This document shows, piece by piece, positions 20,207-30,890 of a stretch of DNA of 64,000 bases. The notes under the pieces were generated by a model. It was not told the DNA's origin. It saw only the letters and a list, made by a program, of their open reading frames with translations, and ran no database searches. Source of the stretch: Amoebophrya sp. A120 (lineage: Eukaryota > Sar > Dinophyceae > Syndiniales > Amoebophryaceae); the NCBI GenBank assembly GCA_905178155.1, contig CAJINV010000015.1:911907-975906 (forward strand), given 5' to 3'. The number at the start of each line of letters is the position of its first letter. Position 1 is the first letter of the stretch. The translations under genes and the position numbers were made by a program.

Positions 20207-22787
20207 TCACGCCTCTGTGCCGATACCGGATTCTTCCTCCACCTGTTGTAAAAGATCATCCCTACTATCGACTTGTTGTTTCTTTGTAGAAGAAGCGCTG
20301 TCTAAAAATTCTTGCCCTTCTCCTGTTTCTTGGTGAAGAATATGATCCCTTGAAGATTTTTCATCTGACGATCGGCGGCCGCTGGTCCTGCTCGTCCCTT
20401 TCATCTTTGACGGAACTGGCGGTGGCGGTACGAAAACCTCACCGCTGCTGGAAGTTTTGTTGCTGTTTTTTCCCTCTATGATCACGACCCGTGTCTCGCT
20501 TCCGCTTGCTCGGCTTAGTTGTCTCATGCTTCGGGGCTTGTTATTTGCTGAAGAAAATGACATGTCTCCTTCGGGTCGAGGCGGAAGCGGGAGAATCTGA
20601 ATCGGTACGGACGAAATTGCGCCGGCATTGAGGTCATCACTTTCTTCTACTTCCGCAGGATTTTTGCTCATACGAGTTGTATCCACAACTCCACTGGCAG
20701 CAGCGCCGTGTTGTTCTTCGTCCTCCAAGGGCTTCGCGATAAACGAGGGCTCGACGGACATTGTTGTAGCAGGAGAGTTCACCGACGTGGTGCCCATTTT
20801 GCTAGCACCTCCGCCGATCATACTGTAGTTTTTAGCCCCGGTAGTTCTTGTACCTCCAGTAGAGTTGCTGGCCGCTGTAGAGGCCGCACCTGCCGCTGCC
20901 AGGGCCGCTATGGATTGCAAAAGTGTCTGGGTCTGGAAGAGTGGAACTTGTCATGCTAAATCCGAATCATGCAAAAATCTGTGTTGCATGATTACCAAAA
21001 GAGGCCCACTTGAGAACAAGTTTAGAGGCAGTTTCTCATGCAGAATAGGCATGAAAGAGACCTCACAGACTCTGTCATTCGAGGCCCCGCATTCCAGACC
21101 TCAAGGGTCATGGAAAAGCTGCATGACAAGTTCACACTCTTCCAGACCCAGACACTTTTGCATTTGATAGCCGCAGAAGTTGTACTACTGCTGGCCTTAC
21201 TCACGTCGTAGGACCCGGTAGCGTGTGTGTGTTTAGCAGGTGAAGCTGTTGAAGCACTGCTTCTGCTAGATATTTCGGACCTGCTCACTTCGTAGGATCC
21301 GGGCGTGTGCTTATTACGGCGCGCCGCCGCGGAATGATCGCTGATAGAACTGCCGAAGTCCTTTGCATATCAAATGTAAAAATGTCTGGGTCTGGAAGAA
21401 TGCAAGTTTGTCATGCTTGTCTGGCATGACTCTTAAATCTGTCATGCACATTACCAAAGAGCCCCACTTTTCTGTCATGCAGAAACGTAGTTTGTCATGC
21501 AGAATAGGCAACACCTAGAAGCTCAGAAACTTGTCATGCTGAGCCAGCAATTGCCGCCTCCTCATGATACGCCACACAGCATCACAAGTTTCCAGACCCA
21601 GACATTTTTACATTTGATATTGCAGGGTCATACCCCATCTCCTTCGCCATGGCCTTCAGCTTCAACTCCGCGTTATGGATTGCAAATATGTCTGGTGGGT
21701 CTGGAAGGATGTTGCAACTTGTCATGCTGGATTTGGATTCTGCATAAATCTGTATTGCATGGCCAGCTAGCAAAAGAGGTCCAGTTTTTTCTACGGCGAG
21801 AGGGCATTTCTCATGCGGTATAGGCATCAGGAAGCCCGCGCAAGAACATCTGTGATGCTAGGGCATGCATCACAGACATCAGGAGTCATGCAAAATGTGC
21901 ATGACAAACCTTACATTCTTGTTCCAGATCCAGACACATTTGCACTTGATACGCGTTTGCCTCTCGCTGCCACGAATAGGCCATGACCGCAATGATGCTT
22001 AGCAGCACGAGTGCTCCGATTAATGAGGAAATGCAAATCACCATTATGCACTGCAAAAGTATCGCACTAACTCGTAGCAATTGCATTTATGCATTACAAG
22101 TCTTTTTCTTAAGGTAAATCAGCATTACAGATAATTTGCATTTGATTTGTAATGCTGAGGAAATAATTTGTAAATGCATTTATACGAGACTCCGATACTT
22201 TTGCACTGCATAACCGTCATGGAGCAACCACTTTCAGAAGTTGTAGGTGTGTAGGTGTGCGGGTGGAGGTCCTCCTCCTCCTTGTGAGCAGCTCCTGCCG
22301 CGGTTGTACCAACATTATCTAAACTGTTGGACGAGGAACTATTCTGAAACACGACTGTGGACGCAGAGTCCCCCGATGGTGAAGGCGGCGGCTGCGCCGG
22401 GTCCACCCCTTTATCATCAGGTTTATTCAACTTCCAATAAGCCTTTGATATCCTTCCTGAGCCGATGCCCTGTTCGGAAAATTCACCCTCCTTGCTTAGC
22501 TTCTCCGCGATAATTTTTTTATCGTGCGTAGTTGTGACGGCGCAAACTGGTTTGGTGTTCCGATAGGGTAGTTCTTGGGGACTACTAGGACTACCTTCTG
22601 GTCGTCCTGCATGTTCTTGAGTTGTGCTATTTATCCCTGGTGCCCCCCCTCTCCGATAAATAGTACCGAAGTGAAACTCATTGTCCTGAATGTGGCACCC
22701 CACTGGACCGTCCCAGTTATCCGACGCCGCCAGTTCTTTTGTCGCGAACATCATCTTCGCCGATAGGATTATGCATTTTGCAAACAT
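20207..22787 (-). CDS. Single-pass membrane protein with Ser/Thr/Pro-rich tail
   Basis: 533 aa if started at ATG 22787. Exon blocks: 22787-22213, 22044-21952, 21673-21620, 21367-21170 and 20908-20207. The N-terminal part holds SDNWDGPVGCHIQD, also found as YWDGPAGGCHVQD in the adjoining upstream coding region. One transmembrane helix is assembled across an introner, VICISSLIGALVLLSIIAVM then AYSW. It is followed by a probable cytosolic tail with a repeated GSYEVSR/GSYDVSK motif and proline runs (VPPPPVPS). Four introners sit within 1.3 kb. ATG 22787 gives no signal peptide, and the shared ectodomain motif argues that this is the 3' part of the gene beginning at 24790, joined by an intron near 22.75-23.1 kb that I could not place. 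No family was recognised. Confidence 0.65.
20909..21169. mobile_element. Introner, family A (261 bp)
   Basis: TSD GCCGC on both sides. Left end TATGGATTGCAAAAGTGTCT; right end AGACACTTTTGCATTTGATA. Junction: SAALAAAGAAS. Confidence 0.93.
21368..21619. mobile_element. Introner, family A (252 bp)
   Basis: TSD TTGCA on both sides, with near-perfect arms. It is very similar over its whole length to the copies at 8033 and 57363. Junction: DPAKDFGSS. Confidence 0.95.
21674..21951. mobile_element. Introner, family A (278 bp)
   Basis: TSD CGCGT on both sides. The left core has a 3-bp insertion (GTCTGGTGGGTCTGG). Only a 54-bp exon separates it from the copy at 21368. Junction: REANAELKLKA. Confidence 0.93.
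22045..22212. mobile_element. Introner, family B (168 bp)
   Basis: Flanks ACCAT and ACCGT (4/5 TSD). It sits just before the transmembrane helix; junction SMTVICISSLIG. Confidence 0.9.
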
Positions 22788-22942
22788 GTTGTTTGATCAA
22801 CGACCTCTCATCGGGATGGGGATCTGATAGACAACCTGAAATAATAATGAAGATGAAGCAGTATAATTTTTATACTATGCGTCCCCTAGCCTGATTGATT
22901 CTGCTCCCTAGCTTATTCGGACGGAGCAGGAGGTGCTACTAA

Positions 22943-24790
22943 CTAGCGTCTTTGTTCTTGAGAAGTCTTTTTGTTTTTGTTCTTTTGAGTAAAAATCGGT
23001 AAAAAGTCATGCTCATCATGCAACCGACGTTCTTGCAGGATAGTCACAACGACCATTCCGCGCTTCATCATTTCCTGAGGACCCCGATGACTTTTCGTCA
23101 CAACTACTGTATGCACGGTTTTGATACATGACGCCTCTAGACAATCCGCGTACGAGGTAATGGCATCGCCACACCGGCCGCAGTTGACCGTGCCTTCCAC
23201 GCCAAACCGGTAGAGTCGCGAAGGGTCGTACTTGTTCCCCTTCCAGGAGAGATGCTCCCCACAGGGAGGTGGCGTGCCCGGGTACTTAAACGCAGACCGG
23301 GGTATGAAGAGGTTGCCCTGTATTTGGTCCTTCCGTGCGGGTGTTAAACTGAAACTCCGGGGCGTTCTCGGGTGCCCTAGCGTACGCCTCAAGCTCCGGA
23401 ATCCCTAGGCCGAGCAACGGCCGCACATCCTGCACGTGACACCCTCCAGCAGGGCCGTCCCAATTATCAAATGCAAAAATGTCTGGGTCGGAAGATTTCG
23501 GGATTTGTGATGCATAGTATGTATGATCCATGATGCATGTAATGCATGATCTAGCATCACAGATTTTTAGAGGGCTCCCTAGTGCCTATTCCGCATGAGA
23601 AATTCCCTCTCCGCGTGACACAAACTGGACTCCTGTTGCTGGTCACGCAATACAGATTCAGATTTTTTTCAAATCCAAAGACAGCTTCACAAGTTGCTAC
23701 CTTCCAGACCCAGACATATTTGAAATGCATACGGGAAGCTTGTAGACATTCGTTCCTCGTAAGTGGTGATGGTCGTGCCACACCGTCCGCAATTCGCGGT
23801 TGCTTCCTCGCCGAGAACATAGTAACGCAATCTGACTTTGTCCAGTTGTACTGCCCAAACATCGATCCCGCAGGGTTTGCTCGGCGGGGTCACGGTCGTG
23901 GAAAGAGCGAGATCTGTTCAAAAATTAATATCAGATTGATGAGAAAGTTGTTGTATCTATTCATTTTGAAAATAGTCAAGGGGCAAATGAAAAAAAATTT
24001 GCGCAATTACCGAATGACTAGGGAGAAGACTCAGCATTATACGTTGTTGTACTACTAACAATTTGTCAAGAAGTTAAAGTAAAGTTGTTGTACCAGCACT
24101 AGAAGCGTTGTAGCTCGTCCCTTGATCTTCTGTATCCCCTGCACTTGATGTTGGCTGCGGAAGCATTGGCGAAGGTGCAGGTGGTGGACCGCGATCAAGT
24201 GTATTATTTTCAGAAGTCCTGTTCATCAGTATTCCCTCGCCACTTCTCTCCTGCTCGTCTTGCTCGTCTCCAATTGTTCCAATTTCGTTTCCACCAACAC
24301 TACTAATGAGGTGCCGGGCGGGGATCGTGCTGATGGTAGTTGTTGTCGTGGAAGGCGATGTTGATACTTTCGACGTGGCCCCTCCCTGGAGAAAATTCAC
24401 CTTTCTGTAGAAGTTCTTGCTCATGTCCCTTCTTGATGTCCACCTCTCGTCATGATTTTCATCGGTGCCAGCAGCGCCAACAAGCAGGCCACCAGCATCA
24501 CCAGGACCTCCAGGGACAATAGGTGCATGAGGAATTCTTCTACTTGTCGACGTCCTCCAGGAATTTGTACGCTCTTCGTCTTCTACTACCTCCGTCGATG
24601 TTTGTTTTCGATTTCGTCTTGTTGTTCTCGGACGAAATGAAGGTCTCAACCGCTCGGAGGTGGTGGAACTGGATCTGGATGTGGACCACGACCCGTCTAC
24701 AGGAAATACAGCGAAAACTACTGCTACCCGACTGCATCCGAAAGCAGCTGCACAAGCAGCTACAGAGAACAACAGAGAAGGAGGAGACAT
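22943..24790 (-). CDS. Secreted/ectodomain protein with repeated Cys module, frame break
   Basis: It starts MSPPSLLFSVAACAAAFG, a good signal peptide. A Ser/Thr/Arg-rich region (exon 24790-24094) follows, then exon 23913-23732 after a GT-AG intron, then 23464-22943 after an introner. Two copies of a module are visible. The first has TPPSKPCG...LGEEATANCGRCGTTITTY then YWDGPAGGCHVQD. The second has TPPPCGEHLSW...GVEGTVNCGRCGDAITSY. Between YWDGP... and TPPPCG the frame shifts by one (about 23300-23390). This could be a tiny unrecognised intron, an indel or decay. The module's closing WDGP motif for copy 2 lies in the next coding region (22787), so both may be one gene. No domain family was recognised. 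Confidence 0.55.
23465..23731. mobile_element. Introner, family A, diverged (267 bp)
   Basis: The arms are clear (GTCTGGGTCGGAAG / CTTCCAGACCCAGAC), but the flanks CCAAT and CGGGA do not match, so the TSD has decayed. Removing the element plus 5 bp still keeps frame and can give STSYWDGPAG, which matches the WDGP motif elsewhere. Confidence 0.82.
23914..24093 (-). other. Canonical GT-AG intron (180 bp), inferred
   Basis: Donor GTGCTG|GTACAA and acceptor TTTTTGAACAG|ATC. Splicing joins NASSA to DLALSTTVTPPSKPCG in frame. The intron is AT-rich and lacks TIRs. Confidence 0.65.
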
Positions 24791-25997
24791 CTTCACGTTC
24801 TACTTGAGGAGGAGGCCTAAGTCCTAAAAGCCACGAATTGTCGCCATCTTGATTTTCATGCTGGGGTATCAAGTATGGGTAGGTCGGACGAGAGGTGGCC
24901 TGTTAGTAAATAAAAACTGCATTTACGCTCTAAGTCGGAATAAAATATTTTTCCAATCTTTTGGAGGAAATGAGAAAAAGGAGCTAAAAACAATCAAATA
25001 TGAGGAATTGCAAATGCAGATCCAGGTCCTGACGTTGATTATTGTTCGCACAAAATAAGTAGAGTTTCGTCAGAAAAACCGCGAAGCGAAGAAAGAAAGC
25101 GAATAGACCACGACAACGCGGATAGTTTCGCAAGAGCAATCACGACGCTACTAGGTAGAAGTACTGCAAGAATGGAAGAAAGAGACGCGATTCAGGTGCC
25201 GCGTCCTTTTCTTTGTCAACGTCTTGACTATGATAGACTGATTTGATCATTCCAGATCAACAGCCAGTGTACGATTCAGCACGATACATTGCTGGAAACC
25301 CGGCAAAAAATTTTGCACGAGGAGTCCTCGAAACCAGGACGATTCTGATGCTGCGGGGCTCCTTGGAACTGCGAAACGTAGAACGAAGACGAACGATAGT
25401 AGCATGAGGTAGAACGAGATGAAGACGCATGATGCACATGCATGTAATTGTAATGCTAATGCTAACAATCATATACAACTTCACACGGTGGAACGAAGAA
25501 ACATCTTCATCTGCACGAGCACCGGGCACGACAGCGACGAGAAGATCAAGAACAACGAAAGAAACGTGAACTCACCATCGTTATCGGATGGATCATAATC
25601 TTACACGAATATTGAGATAAATTGCGTGTGGGTTTTGTACCTCCATGCGTTTCGGTCACTTCATAGAAAGATAGGGTGATATAATGATGTTGGGGACGAC
25701 AGATAAACGGTAAATTTTTCCAGAAGGAGGAGCACTACTTCCAGAGCAGAGAAGGTCGCATCTGTAGTTGAATGCGTCAATGATCCTTCTCTTGCAATCT
25801 GCAGGTAAAAACCGCAGGGCGTCGCCATTGGCCGCTGCGCTAGAAGGAAAAAAGTAGTGAGCTCGTTCTACTTAATTCTACATGTTGTATCAATGGTCTA
25901 AAAATGCGAAATGGGGAGCGTACAGGTACTTACTACGAAACATGTTCAATTTCAGCAGGGTAGAAAACGAAAAAAAAAAAATATAAACTTCATTCGG
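24791..25997. other. Intergenic, 1.2 kb
   Basis: No supported coding region, no introner and no RNA gene. It ends in an A-rich run (about 25960-25985) next to the stop of the following gene. Confidence 0.5.
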
Positions 25998-28900
25998 TCA
26001 CCCGGGCGCCGCCCCCCCGGCAACCGAGAATCTGGCTTGGCTGGCGCGACCGTCAAAGGACACTACACCCGCCGCCTCCTCGAGTGCGTGGTCCGTTGCC
26101 CCCGGATCCAACGCGTGGTCGATCGCCTTCCCGGCGTGCGTCAGCCCTCCCGGCGCCGCTTTGTTCATCGGATGACTTGTTTGCAATCCGGCTTTGAAGT
26201 CTTGCGCCGCGTGCAGGAAGGACCGCCGCGTGCCACCCTCCGCCGCGCTTCTTGGCTCGAGACCCGCGGCTAAGTTTAAGTTAGTGCCGTGAGCGTGATC
26301 GCCAAGAACAGCGGCATTGGAATTACTTTTCTGTAATGCAGCACCGGCTTTAGTACTATTCCCCCCGGTTGATGCGGCCACGGCTTTCAGCTTACCCGCG
26401 GCCTGCGCAAACCTGGCTTTCGCCTTGGCCTTTGCCGCTAGCGCCGCTTTGGCGGACGCCGTCGTGCCGGGTTTCGCTTTGCTCTTGCTCTTGGCCGCTG
26501 CCTTAGAGTGTCCGCCAGTAGATTTATTCGATGCCGTTCCGACTGATGGGGCACCAGAGGTATTGCCTACCGAAGAGTCGTCTCCAGATAGATCTCCGCC
26601 TGTTCCTGCCCTCCCCAGCGCGAACGCGTCTTCTACTCCCGCGCCTGGCGCGGCTCGCTGCCGGAGAAATTCATTTTCGAGAAATGCGTCTTCATTTCCA
26701 CCATAGCAATGCTTGTTACCCCTAGTCGTTGCACCTGGTGCTTCGCCGGCAGCGAGTCCCCCTACGATGTCGTTGTAGATATTATTTTGTCCTGGTGCAG
26801 CCACACCACCCCCGCCCTGTTGATAGGTTTTCTTAGCAGCCCCGGAGACCGCCTTGCTGCCCCGTTGTTTCGGCTTCACAGCCAGCGCGTCGGGTATGAT
26901 CGGCTGAGAGAAGTCCACATATCAAATGCAAAAATGTCTGGGTCTGGAAAAGTGTAAACTTGTCATGCAGATTTTCCATGACCCATGAGGTCTGGAATGC
27001 GGGACTTACTAGCATGACAGACTCTGCGAGGTCTCTGGCTCTGCCATGCCTATCGTGCATGAGAAACTCCCTTCCAAGTTGGTCAAAAGTGTACCGCTTT
27101 TGGCACTCATGCAACACAGATTTTTGCATGCTTCAGATTTACGATGACAAGTTGCAATCTTCCAGACCCAGACATTTTTGCATTTGATACCACATCTGCA
27201 CCGTCTAAACCCTTCGCCCAGAACCGCGCTGGGTCCATCGTGGTCGATGCCAAATTGTAGCTCTGCACACTCATCACGCCCATGCTTGTGTTTGCTCCCA
27301 GTCCCTGCGCACCGCCGTAGGTGGCATGATTGACTCCGGAGGCCATACTGTTAAGCCCAGCCGTGGAAGTGCCGCTGTGCCTCGGGGCCGCTGTCGGAAT
27401 GTCGCCAGCAGAATGATCAGCGCAACATTCGCAACCGGCAAAAGAGAAATAGATCCCCACGGCCAGCAGTACTAACACCCCGCACCCGGCGAGAATCCCG
27501 ATGAGCACGAGCTTTTGCAAGCGCTCGTCGGCGGCTTTTTCGTCAGCAAAAGCACCATCCCCGATCCGATCTTCGGCGCTTACGAGTTGCTCTGTGTTCT
27601 CTCCTTCTTCTGTGGGAACAGGAAGCCCGGACGTGTCATCCAAGGCCTGCTTCTGGGCCAACTCCCTTGCGGCTTCCAAATCGAGAGTGAGCTGTAGCGT
27701 CTCCTCTTCCGGCCCGGCTATCGCGATCTCCCCGTCTAGAAGTACCTCTCCAGAGGGAAATTTTGGGATGGACGGTAGGTTCAGGTTTTGGACTAATTTT
27801 GCCTCGGTTGCGAACCTACTCTCCTGTTCGAAATTTTTGAACCCGCAGACCGTCATTTTGTCCACATAGTTGCCAGGTTTTTTCGTTGTACCCATCAAAT
27901 TGGTCGCTTGACTGTCCACGAAAAATTGCTCTACCAGATTCTTGACACTCGCTGCGTCTTCGTGATCTCTTGGCATAAAGGAAACCTGCGGATACTCTGC
28001 TTCTTCTTTCGCTGCATCTTCGTCTCCTCCTGCTGCAGTTTCAGTTGTTCCTCTCACCAGCTTGATCAGATACAGACTGCATTCGCCCCGCTTGGACCAG
28101 AGAAATTGTTCGCGGTAAATGGGAGTCTTGGCGAGCAGCCGGGTGTAGGGGCTCCGGATCTTTAACGTTTCTGTATCTTGCTCCGCGGTTTCAGTTTCAT
28201 CTTGCAGTTCCTCGGATCTTTCCGGCAAGAAGTGCTCCTGCCACTCGATTTCGCGTTGGCTCTCCAGATACACAGCCGTCGGCGGGTACACAAACTGATA
28301 CGCAACACAGTCCCCCCTCCGTAAACAGTCGTGGTAGCACCCGAGCTCCGATTCTTCGGCGAGAGCGGGGGCAAGCAGGTTGATTTTCTCCTTCTGGAGA
28401 ATGTGTTCCGCGTAAAATTTTTCCTTCTTCGGGTACCACAGCTCTTTCAAATATCTCGTCCGGCTTCCGTCGTCGTTCGGCTCCAATTCCTGACCGACCT
28501 GCGTGAAAGTCTTCAACCACGGTTGGATCTCGATTTGCGATTTCTTCAGAATTGTTGCCGTCTTTCTATCTTCATTAGAATCTTCGCTCGACTGAGGTAG
28601 TTTTTTTACAAACGGGATCAGCTCGTCTGCAGCATTTTGTACAACTTCTACCGAGCAGCGCGCGCCCAGGTATCGTTTCACCGCCAAGTCTGATGTCGTT
28701 GACTGAGCTGCGTCGAGTTGCGGGTCGGGCCAGATTTTCGATCCCACGCCGCGAAAATTTGAGTGTAGGAGCGCCCAGTCCGGTTCGTTTTTGTGGTACA
28801 CAAACTCGTCGAAGTTTCTGGTGACCAGCTTTCCCGTGCGCGTTTGTAAATCGCAGTTTTCGAAACGGAGGTCTTGCTGTAATTCGCTTCCCTGCGGACA

Positions 28901-30890
28901 GGGTCTCTTTTTTTCCAAAAAGAGTGACTTCTGGTCGAACGTCAATTCTTGCCACAGCACCTCTTTCCCGTCCACAGACACGACGCACCTGTCACCGGCG
29001 CTTTTCATTCTGCGGCGCTTGATGTGCCTCCCTCCGCAACAGGTTTTGGGAAACAAAGGTAGTTTTTCTGCTTCTGCGTCTTTTTCGACCGCCCTCATTT
29101 TCGTCGTGCAAAACGCGCTATCGTGGAACGCAACTGCTCCCGGATCCTTCGCGTCGTAGACTGCGGCTTGGATACTGACCCAATCTGCCAAAGTGACCCC
29201 GCCCTCCGGATCCAGTAAAGCGCTGCTCGACGAGCTGTCACTGCTGCTGTTTTGCAAAAAGAACGCGCATAGCTGCGCGTCGGAGTTGAAGCTTCCTGAG
29301 TCAGAGGCTTCGCCCTTGCTCAAGCTTCTTGTCAACGCGGTCTGGTAACTGAAAAAATCCGGCTCCGAGGAGGGAGAAGTTTGAGCAGCAGAATTATCTG
29401 CATTGTCTTCTTTCTGGTCCTGTAACCGGAGACTGAACTTACCATCCGAATCCTCTTTCGGATCCTCGAATTTCGTTCCAAATCGCGCCCAAGCTTGACA
29501 ATACGGATGCTGCTCACAAAGCAACCCGCACTCCATGGGGGTTTTTGCGAAAACTTTTGTGGGATACACCCCCGGGAACCCGTACTCAAAGCCGGTGGAA
29601 ACGGTTTTTTTGTATCCACTGCAAATACGTCTGGGTCTCCTGGAAGATTGCCAGGTTTGCGATGCATATTTTGCATGACCCGTGACGCCTGTAATGCATG
29701 GCCTAGCATCACAGATTTTTGGAGGGCTTCCTGTTGCCTATTCCGCATGAGAAATGCCCTCTCCAGATAGGACAAACCGGACTGCTATTGTTGCTGGTCA
29801 TGCAATACAAATTTTTTCAGAATCCAAAGACAGCATCACAAGTTGTGACCTTCCAGACCCAGACAAATTTGCACTGGATATTTTGATCTCCCTTGCTATT
29901 TCGTCGGACAACCCGGTCACTTCGGAGGCTGGTAGTGTCTTCTCGTGTTCCCCAGCCTGCTCTGTACTCTTGTATTTCGGCAAATAGAACATGTGGACTG
30001 TGTTTCTCGCTAGTTCCTCACCGGCTAGTACGACTGTTGCAGCTCCTGCTGCGCCGTCTTGTTCCGGTTTTTCTCTCTCGTCGAAGCAGGTCTTGTATTT
30101 GGGCAAGGAGTCCTCGAGGAATTGCTTTACGACGTCGTCTCCGGGTTTTCCCTTCTCATCTTCATCTTCTAGTCTGCCCCAGAGAAAATCCTCCTCGGTC
30201 TGCCACGTCGAAAACTTACACTTCTCGGGCGGCAATGCCAAGGTTTTCAGTAGTTTGTGGGGTGACGAGTAAAGTTGTTGTAGAGAAGAAGATTCTTGAT
30301 CATACTTTAATATTCCGTCAAGACCTTTTTCTTTCTCGCTTTTCTCACTTTCAACATCTTGCAGACGAACTTGTTCCACATATTGTGCTGGTCGTACACG
30401 GCCTGGGGCACGTCCACGTGCAAGAACCTGTAATAGAGCTCCTCCTGCAGCTCCATCAAGTAGTTCTTGCTGAGCTTCTTCCACCTCTTCGTGCGGCCCT
30501 CGCCGCGGCCCAGTAGCAGGATCGACGTCCACAACATCATTATCCTGTTCTAGTCTTGTTCCCTCCTGCTGCTCTTCGAGAGGTGCCTCGACGTACCGTG
30601 TCCTAGTCCTTGACGTAGCTCTGCTAGAAGTGGTACTTTTCTGTTGAGTTTTACTTGTAGTCTTCAGAAGCTGGTGCTGAGGACCACCACCGGTTTTTTT
30701 ATCCCGCAGTTTATTCTTTTCCGTACCTGCCAATATTTTCGACCTCTTCTGCCTCTTCACTGAGGACGTTCTCACGGAGACGGCTCGGACCAGCACGTAG
30801 GAGTTCTTGCAGAGGTGCAAGTGCTTGTCGTGGAAATTGTTATTAAAAACCACAAGTAGCTGCACGGCGACCGTTGCCACGGTCCTCATT
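25998..30890 (-). CDS. Type I membrane protein with PAN/apple-like modules
   Basis: 1448 aa after removing two introners; exon blocks 30890-29881, 29612-27190 and 26921-25998. ATG 30890 starts a short hydrophobic leader (MRTVATVAVQLLVVF). Two Cys-spaced modules resemble PAN/apple folds. One is KTPMECGLLCEQHPYCQAW, the other ESELGCYHDCLRRGDCVAYQ, which continues to CSLYLIKLV. A transmembrane helix, LVLIGILAGCGVLVLLAVGI, precedes a short Cys-rich stretch (CECC). The cytosolic tail is Ala/Lys-rich (KSKSKAKPG..., AAKAKAKARF). PAN modules bind carbohydrate or protein and are common on alveolate surface and secretory proteins, so a cell-surface adhesin or receptor role is plausible but inferred. 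Confidence 0.72.
26922..27189. mobile_element. Introner, family A (268 bp)
   Basis: TSD CCACA on both sides, with perfect outer arms (TATCAAATGCAAAAATGTCT / AGACATTTTTGCATTTGATA). Junction DGADVDFSQPI in the cytosolic tail. Confidence 0.96.
29613..29880. mobile_element. Introner, family A (268 bp)
   Basis: TSD TTTTG on both sides. The left core has an insertion (GTCTGGGTCTCCTGGAAG). Junction REIKKTVSTGFE just precedes the first PAN-like module. Confidence 0.93.

Noticed and set aside
21368-21619. Regularly repeated TTTGTCATGC motifs resembling a CRISPR-like array
   Set aside because: The repeats are about 10 bp, occur in both orientations at irregular spacing, and lie within TIR-bounded elements in a eukaryotic genome. 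There are no cas genes.
29893-30516. Plus-strand open frame of about 200 codons
   Set aside because: It lies antisense to the first exon of the PAN/apple-like protein, which is supported by frame-restoring introner removal.
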